Shown piece after piece: positions 6,735-10,285 of a stretch of DNA of 10,285 bases. Each line of letters begins with the position of its first letter. Position 1 is the stretch's first letter. The stretch covers positions 1 through 10,285 of the forward strand of contig JAICJM010000143.1 in NCBI GenBank assembly GCA_025928435.1, written 5' to 3'. This DNA comes from Thermoleophilia bacterium (GTDB taxonomy: Bacteria; Actinomycetota; Thermoleophilia; Gaiellales; JAICJC01). The translations under genes and the position numbers were made by a program. Below the pieces are notes generated by a model that was not told the DNA's origin, did not search any database, and saw only the letters and a program-made list of their open reading frames with translations.

Positions 6735-7855
6735 TGGCGACCGGGCGGCGAACGGACTGGTCGCGCATCGCCCGGCCGTCGCTGGCCGGCATCGAGCCCT
6801 ACGACCCTGGCGAGACGCGCGACGAGGTGAAGGACCGGCTCGGCCTCGCCGACCTCGTGCCCCTGAACTGGAACGAGGACCTGTTCGGACCGCCGCAGCA
6901 CGTCCTGGACGCCGCGGCCGCCGAGGTGGCGCGGGCGCCGCTGTACCCCGAGCGGGCGTACGCCGACCTCCGGGCGGCGGTGGCGGCCTGGATCGACGTG
7001 CCGCCGGCATGCGTCGTCCCCGCCCACGGCGCCCAGGCCCTGATCAGCGCGGTCACCCAGGTCTTCGTCGACCCGGGGACGCCGGTGGTGATCCCGCGGC
7101 CGACCTACGGCCTCTATGCGCAGGTGGCGGCGGCCGGCGGCGGCATCGTCCACCGCGTGCCGACCGACGGCCTGGCGCTCGACCTGGAGGCGATCGCCGC
7201 GGCGGCCGAGGAGTACGCCGCCCGGCTCGTCTGGCTGTGCGACCCGAACAACCCCACCGGCCTTTTGATCGACCGGGCCGAGTGGGCGACGTTCCTCGAG
7301 CGGCTGCCGGACGGGTGCGCGGCGATCGTGGACGAGGCCTACATCGACTTCTCCGACCCCGACGTGCGCGTCCGCCGCGAGCGGGACGTGCTCGACGGGC
7401 GCCCCGTCGTCTGCATCCGCTCGTTCTCGAAGGTGTTCGGCCTGGCGGGGCTGCGGCTCGGGTACGCGGTCTGCGACCCCGAGGTCGCGGCGCTCCTGAA
7501 CGTGATCCAGGAGCCGTTCAATGTCAACCGGGTCGCGCTCGCGGCGGGGCGGGCGGCGGTCGAGACGCCCGGCCTCGCCGACCGGCGCCGGGCCGACGTG
7601 GCCGAGGCCCGCGACGTGCTGGCGGGCGAGCTCGAGGCGGCCGGGCTCGAAGTCGTCCCCTCGCAGGCGAACTTCCTGCTCGTCCGCATCGGCGTCGACG
7701 ACGGCCCGGTGTGCGACCGGCTGCTCCGCCGCGGCCTGCTCGTGCGCAGCGGCGAGAGCGTCGGCCTGCCGGGGTACGTCCGGTTCACGGTCGCGCCCGC
7801 CCCGGTCATGCGCGAGGCGGCGAAGGAGCTTGTCGCGGCGCTCGAATCGACGTGA
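6734..7855 (+). CDS. PLP-dependent class I/II aminotransferase (HisC-like)
   Basis: The 373-residue protein has the fold-type I aminotransferase signature of the histidinol-phosphate aminotransferase family: 'LNWNEDLFGPP' near residue 45 (the substrate-loop 'NENPFGP' equivalent), 'HGAQALISAV' (phosphate-cup start), 'CDPNNPTGLL' with the PLP-contacting Asn at 172-173, 'VDEAYIDF' (Asp200, Tyr203), the Schiff-base Lys233 in 'RSFSKVFGLAGLRLGY', and a C-terminal 'ANFLLVRI...GYVRFTV' segment. No his genes are nearby, so biosynthetic HisC is unlikely. In this setting it more likely transaminates the amino acid released by the M20 hydrolase, which is an inference. The related threonine-phosphate decarboxylase (CobD) is an alternative. 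The ATG overlaps the SDR stop by one base, and the stop overlaps the next start (GTGA). Confidence 0.88.
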   Translation: MATGRRTDWSRIARPSLAGIEPYDPGETRDEVKDRLGLADLVPLNWNEDLFGPPQHVLDAAAAEVARAPLYPERAYADLRAAVAAWIDVPPACVVPAHGAQALISAVTQVFVDPGTPVVIPRPTYGLYAQVAAAGGGIVHRVPTDGLALDLEAIAAAAEEYAARLVWLCDPNNPTGLLIDRAEWATFLERLPDGCAAIVDEAYIDFSDPDVRVRRERDVLDGRPVVCIRSFSKVFGLAGLRLGYAVCDPEVAALLNVIQEPFNVNRVALAAGRAAVETPGLADRRRADVAEARDVLAGELEAAGLEVVPSQANFLLVRIGVDDGPVCDRLLRRGLLVRSGESVGLPGYVRFTVAPAPVMREAAKELVAALEST

Positions 7856-9093
7856 TCCGCGACCTGGAGACGGTGGTCGCGAACGGCCTGTGCAGCGGCT
7901 GCGGCCTGTGCGAGAGCGTCGCAGGAGCGGATCGGGTACGCATGACGATGACGTCCATCGGCCAGCTGCGGCCGGCGGTCGCGGGACCGCTCCCCGGGCC
8001 GGTCCTGGCGGAGGCGCTGGCCGTCTGCCCGGGGGTCGAGGTGCGGGGGCCGGATGCCGAGCCGGGCGTGGCCGTGCATCCGGTGTGGGGCCCGATCGCG
8101 TCGCTCGCCCGGGGCTGGTCGACCGACCCCGAGGTGCGCCACCACAGCTCCGCGGGCGGGGTGCTCTCGGCGCTCACGCTCTACCTGCTCGAGCGCGACG
8201 GCCTCGACGCCGTGCTGCACGTGCGCGCGGCGCTCCCCGACCGGCCGCTCGAGACGGTCGCGCACATCTCGAAGACGCGGGCCGAGGTGCTGGCCGGCGC
8301 GCAGTCCCGTTACGGGCCCGCGGCGCCGCTCGTCCACGTGCACCGGTTGCTGGGCGGGGGCGCGCGGTTCGCGATCGTCGCGAAGCCGTGCGACATCTCG
8401 GCGGTGCGCGCCCTCCAGCGCCGCGACGCGCGCGCCCGCGCGCAGATCGGCCCGCTGCTCACCTCCTACTGCGGCGGCGTCCCCAGCCTGCTGATGGCCG
8501 AGAAGATCGTGCGCAGCCACGGCGTCGAGCCGGACGAGGTGACGGAGTTCCGGTTCCGCGGGGACGGCTGGCCGGGCCCGATGCGCACGACGGCGCGGGA
8601 CGGGCGCACGTTCGACGTCACCTACGACACGGCCTGGTACGACCCGACGGTGCCGTGGACGTACGACATGCAGTTCCGCTGCAAGATCTGCCCTGACGCC
8701 ATCGGCGAGGTGGCCGATCTGTCGTGCCCCGACGGGTGGGTGCTGCGCGACGGCGAGCCGATCCACCTCGAGGCCGACGGGCGCAACATCATCATCGCCC
8801 GCACCGGCGTCGGCACGGCGCTGGTCGAGCGCGCGCGGGCCGCGGGCTATCTGGAGACGGCCGGGTGCACGATGGCGGAGCTCGAGGCGACGGAGCGCGA
8901 CCATCTCCCGCGCAAGCTCTCCGCCCAGGCTCGGGCGGCCGGCGTGCGGCTGGCGGGACGGCCGAGCCTGCGCATCCGCGGCTATCGGGGGGCGACCGCC
9001 GTGCGCCGGGCCGGGGTGCGGCGCACCGTCCGGGCCGCGTGGGGCGGGTTCCGGCGCGCCCGGCGCGGTGCGAACCGGGAGCCGCAGCCGTGA
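7852..9093 (+). CDS. Coenzyme F420 hydrogenase/dehydrogenase beta subunit (FrhB) family protein
   Basis: The 413-residue protein matches the FrhB_FdhB family of iron-sulfur flavoproteins that move electrons between F420 or ferredoxin and a partner. An N-terminal ferredoxin-like cluster motif has Cys14, Cys17 and Cys20 in 'LCSGCGLC', with Cys59-Pro as probable fourth ligand. 'SSAGGVLSALTLYLL' (99-113) is the conserved start of the N-terminal FrhB domain, Cys180 lies in 'AKPCDISAVRALQ', and Cys207 in 'SYCGG'. A second cluster motif follows at Cys277-x2-Cys280 and Cys292 in 'ADLSCPD'. The last 40 residues hold 13 arginines and form a basic tail. No hydrogenase, formate dehydrogenase or other large subunit is near. 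It is translationally coupled on both sides (GTGA overlaps), so it probably serves the ureide/amino-acid pathway. Family is clear; F420 use is assumed from the family. Confidence 0.85.
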   Translation: MIRDLETVVANGLCSGCGLCESVAGADRVRMTMTSIGQLRPAVAGPLPGPVLAEALAVCPGVEVRGPDAEPGVAVHPVWGPIASLARGWSTDPEVRHHSSAGGVLSALTLYLLERDGLDAVLHVRAALPDRPLETVAHISKTRAEVLAGAQSRYGPAAPLVHVHRLLGGGARFAIVAKPCDISAVRALQRRDARARAQIGPLLTSYCGGVPSLLMAEKIVRSHGVEPDEVTEFRFRGDGWPGPMRTTARDGRTFDVTYDTAWYDPTVPWTYDMQFRCKICPDAIGEVADLSCPDGWVLRDGEPIHLEADGRNIIIARTGVGTALVERARAAGYLETAGCTMAELEATERDHLPRKLSAQARAAGVRLAGRPSLRIRGYRGATAVRRAGVRRTVRAAWGGFRRARRGANREPQP

Positions 9094-10283
9094 TCGCGGC
9101 GGCGCGGACGATGGCGCGCGCCGGCGAGCTGGCCGCCTGCAGCGAGCGACCCGGCGAGATCACCCGCCGCTACGGGACGCCCGCGCTCGTCGCCGCCCGC
9201 GACCTGCTGGAGGCGTGGATGCTCGAGGCCGGGATGCGGACACGGGTCGACCGGGCGGGCAACCTCATAGGGGCGATGGGACGCGGCGAGCGACCCGGCA
9301 TCGTCATCGGCTCCCACTTCGACACGGTCGTCGACGCCGGCCACTACGACGGCCCACTCGGCGTCCTGCTCGGGATCGCCTGCGCCGAGGAGCTGGCCGG
9401 CGCCGATCCCGCGTACGACCTGACCGTCGTGGCGTTCTGCGACGAGGAGGGTGCCCGCTTCCCGACCGCCTATTTCGGCAGCCGGGCCTTCGTCGGCGAG
9501 CCGCTCCCGGACGGCGAGATGACCGACGCCGACGGGGCGACGCTCGCGTCCGGCATCGAGATCGCGGGGAACGCCGAGGCCGAGCCGGGGAGCGGCCTGC
9601 CGGCCGACGCGGCCGCCTACCTGGAGGCGCACATCGAGCAGGGGCCGGTGCTCGAGGCCGGCGGCCACCCGCTCGGGATCGTCACGGCCATCACGGGTGG
9701 CGCCAAGCTCGCGGTGACGCTGACCGGCACCGCCGGCCACGCCGGGACGGTGCCGATGGGCCTGCGTCGCGATGCCTTCTCGGCGGCGGCCGAGATCGCG
9801 CTCGCGGCGGAGCGCCTGGCCCGCGACGACGGCGAGGCGGTGGCGACGGTCGGCCAGGTGACGGTGTCCCCCGGGGCGGCCAACGTCATCCCCGGCCGGG
9901 CGGCGATCAGCATCGACCTGCGCCACCAGGATGACGAGCGCCGCGAGCGACTTGTGGGCAGGGTGCGTGAGGCCGTGGCCGAGGTCGCCGGGAGGCGCGG
10001 GGTCGATGCCGCCGTCGACGTGATCCACGACGAGCGCTCGGTCGTCTGCGACCCGGCGCTCGGGGAGCGCATGCGCGCGGCCGCCCGGGCGATCGGGCTC
10101 GACCCGCCGTCGCTCCCGAGCGGCGCCGGCCACGACGCGGCCGTCCTCTCCGAGCACGTGCCGGTGGCGATGCTGTTCCTGCGCTGCGCGGGCGGGATCA
10201 GCCACAACCCGGCCGAGTCGGTCACAGAGGAGGACGTCGCCGCCGCCCTGACGGTCCTCACCGCGGTCGTCCGCTCTGCATAA
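9090..10283 (+). CDS. M20-family N-carbamoyl-L-amino-acid hydrolase / allantoate amidohydrolase
   Basis: The 397-residue protein removes the carbamoyl group from N-carbamoyl amino acids, or hydrolyses allantoate or ureidoglycolate, with a dinuclear metal centre. Ligands and catalytic residues are visible: His76 in 'IGSHFDTV', Asp87 in 'HYDGPLGVLLG', the Glu119-Glu120 pair in 'FCDEEGARF', His181 in 'LEAHIEQGPVLE' and His372 in 'SHNPAE'. The dimerisation/lid domain carries 'TGTAGHAGTVPM' and 'SGAGHDA' (344-350), features that separate this group from peptidase-type M20 enzymes. The length is slightly short of the usual 400-420 residues. The GTG start overlaps the FrhB stop (GTGA). It completes the ring-opening route begun by the divergently encoded cyclic amidohydrolase and racemase. 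The choice between allantoate and carbamoyl-amino-acid substrates cannot be made by eye. It ends with TAA two bases before the window edge. Confidence 0.9.
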   Translation: MIAAARTMARAGELAACSERPGEITRRYGTPALVAARDLLEAWMLEAGMRTRVDRAGNLIGAMGRGERPGIVIGSHFDTVVDAGHYDGPLGVLLGIACAEELAGADPAYDLTVVAFCDEEGARFPTAYFGSRAFVGEPLPDGEMTDADGATLASGIEIAGNAEAEPGSGLPADAAAYLEAHIEQGPVLEAGGHPLGIVTAITGGAKLAVTLTGTAGHAGTVPMGLRRDAFSAAAEIALAAERLARDDGEAVATVGQVTVSPGAANVIPGRAAISIDLRHQDDERRERLVGRVREAVAEVAGRRGVDAAVDVIHDERSVVCDPALGERMRAAARAIGLDPPSLPSGAGHDAAVLSEHVPVAMLFLRCAGGISHNPAESVTEEDVAAALTVLTAVVRSA

Positions 10284-10285
10284 CC

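Noticed and set aside
6734..7855. Biosynthetic histidinol-phosphate aminotransferase (HisC)
   Set aside because: No other histidine genes are present and it is embedded in a catabolic-looking operon; kept only as a family resemblance.
7339..8904. Minus-strand open frame (521 codons) opposite the aminotransferase and FrhB genes
   Set aside because: No recognisable domain and typical Arg/Ala/Asp shadow composition; the plus strand carries clear enzyme motifs across the same region.
8982..10205. Minus-strand open frame (407 codons) opposite the M20 hydrolase gene
   Set aside because: Shadow composition; every M20 metal ligand is encoded on the plus strand.

Overview
This is a GC-rich, gene-dense stretch that looks like accessory catabolism in a high-GC actinobacterium, possibly of the Thermoleophilia (Gaiella/Solirubrobacter type). 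The evidence is the GC-rich third codon positions, the many GTG starts, an F420-hydrogenase-beta-type protein and many start/stop overlaps. The lineage is an inference from style. No rRNA, tRNA, IS element or CRISPR array was seen.

Left part (2-1339, + strand): the window opens inside the C-terminal FCD domain of a GntR/FadR-family regulator. A GTG-started reading frame follows. It joins a small uncharacterised domain to a PD-(D/E)XK nuclease-like module, and a one-base frameshift near 946 breaks it.

Middle part (1341-5896, - strand): reading leftward from 5896 there is a TetR regulator, a cyclic-amide hydrolase of the allantoinase/hydantoinase type and an Asp/Glu/hydantoin racemase. These three are joined by GTGA overlaps. 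After a gap of about 120 bases holding palindromic operator-like sequences comes a thiamine-diphosphate (ThDP) enzyme of the acetolactate synthase/benzoylformate decarboxylase superfamily.

Right part (5955-10283, + strand): a divergent operon starts 58 bases from the TetR gene. It encodes an SDR oxidoreductase with a degenerate active site, a HisC-like PLP aminotransferase, an FrhB-family iron-sulfur flavoprotein and an M20 N-carbamoyl-amino-acid/allantoate amidohydrolase. All four are joined by 1-4 base overlaps.

Reading the genes together: the racemase, ring-opening hydrolase and M20 amidohydrolase are the three activities needed to turn a racemic cyclic ureide (a 5-substituted hydantoin, or allantoin) into an amino acid or ureidoglycolate-type product. 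The aminotransferase, ThDP enzyme and SDR could then process the carbon skeleton (amino acid to 2-oxo acid to aldehyde to a redox product). The FrhB-like protein is the unexpected member and may link the pathway to coenzyme F420 or ferredoxin. The pathway is inferred; the enzyme families are read from motifs.
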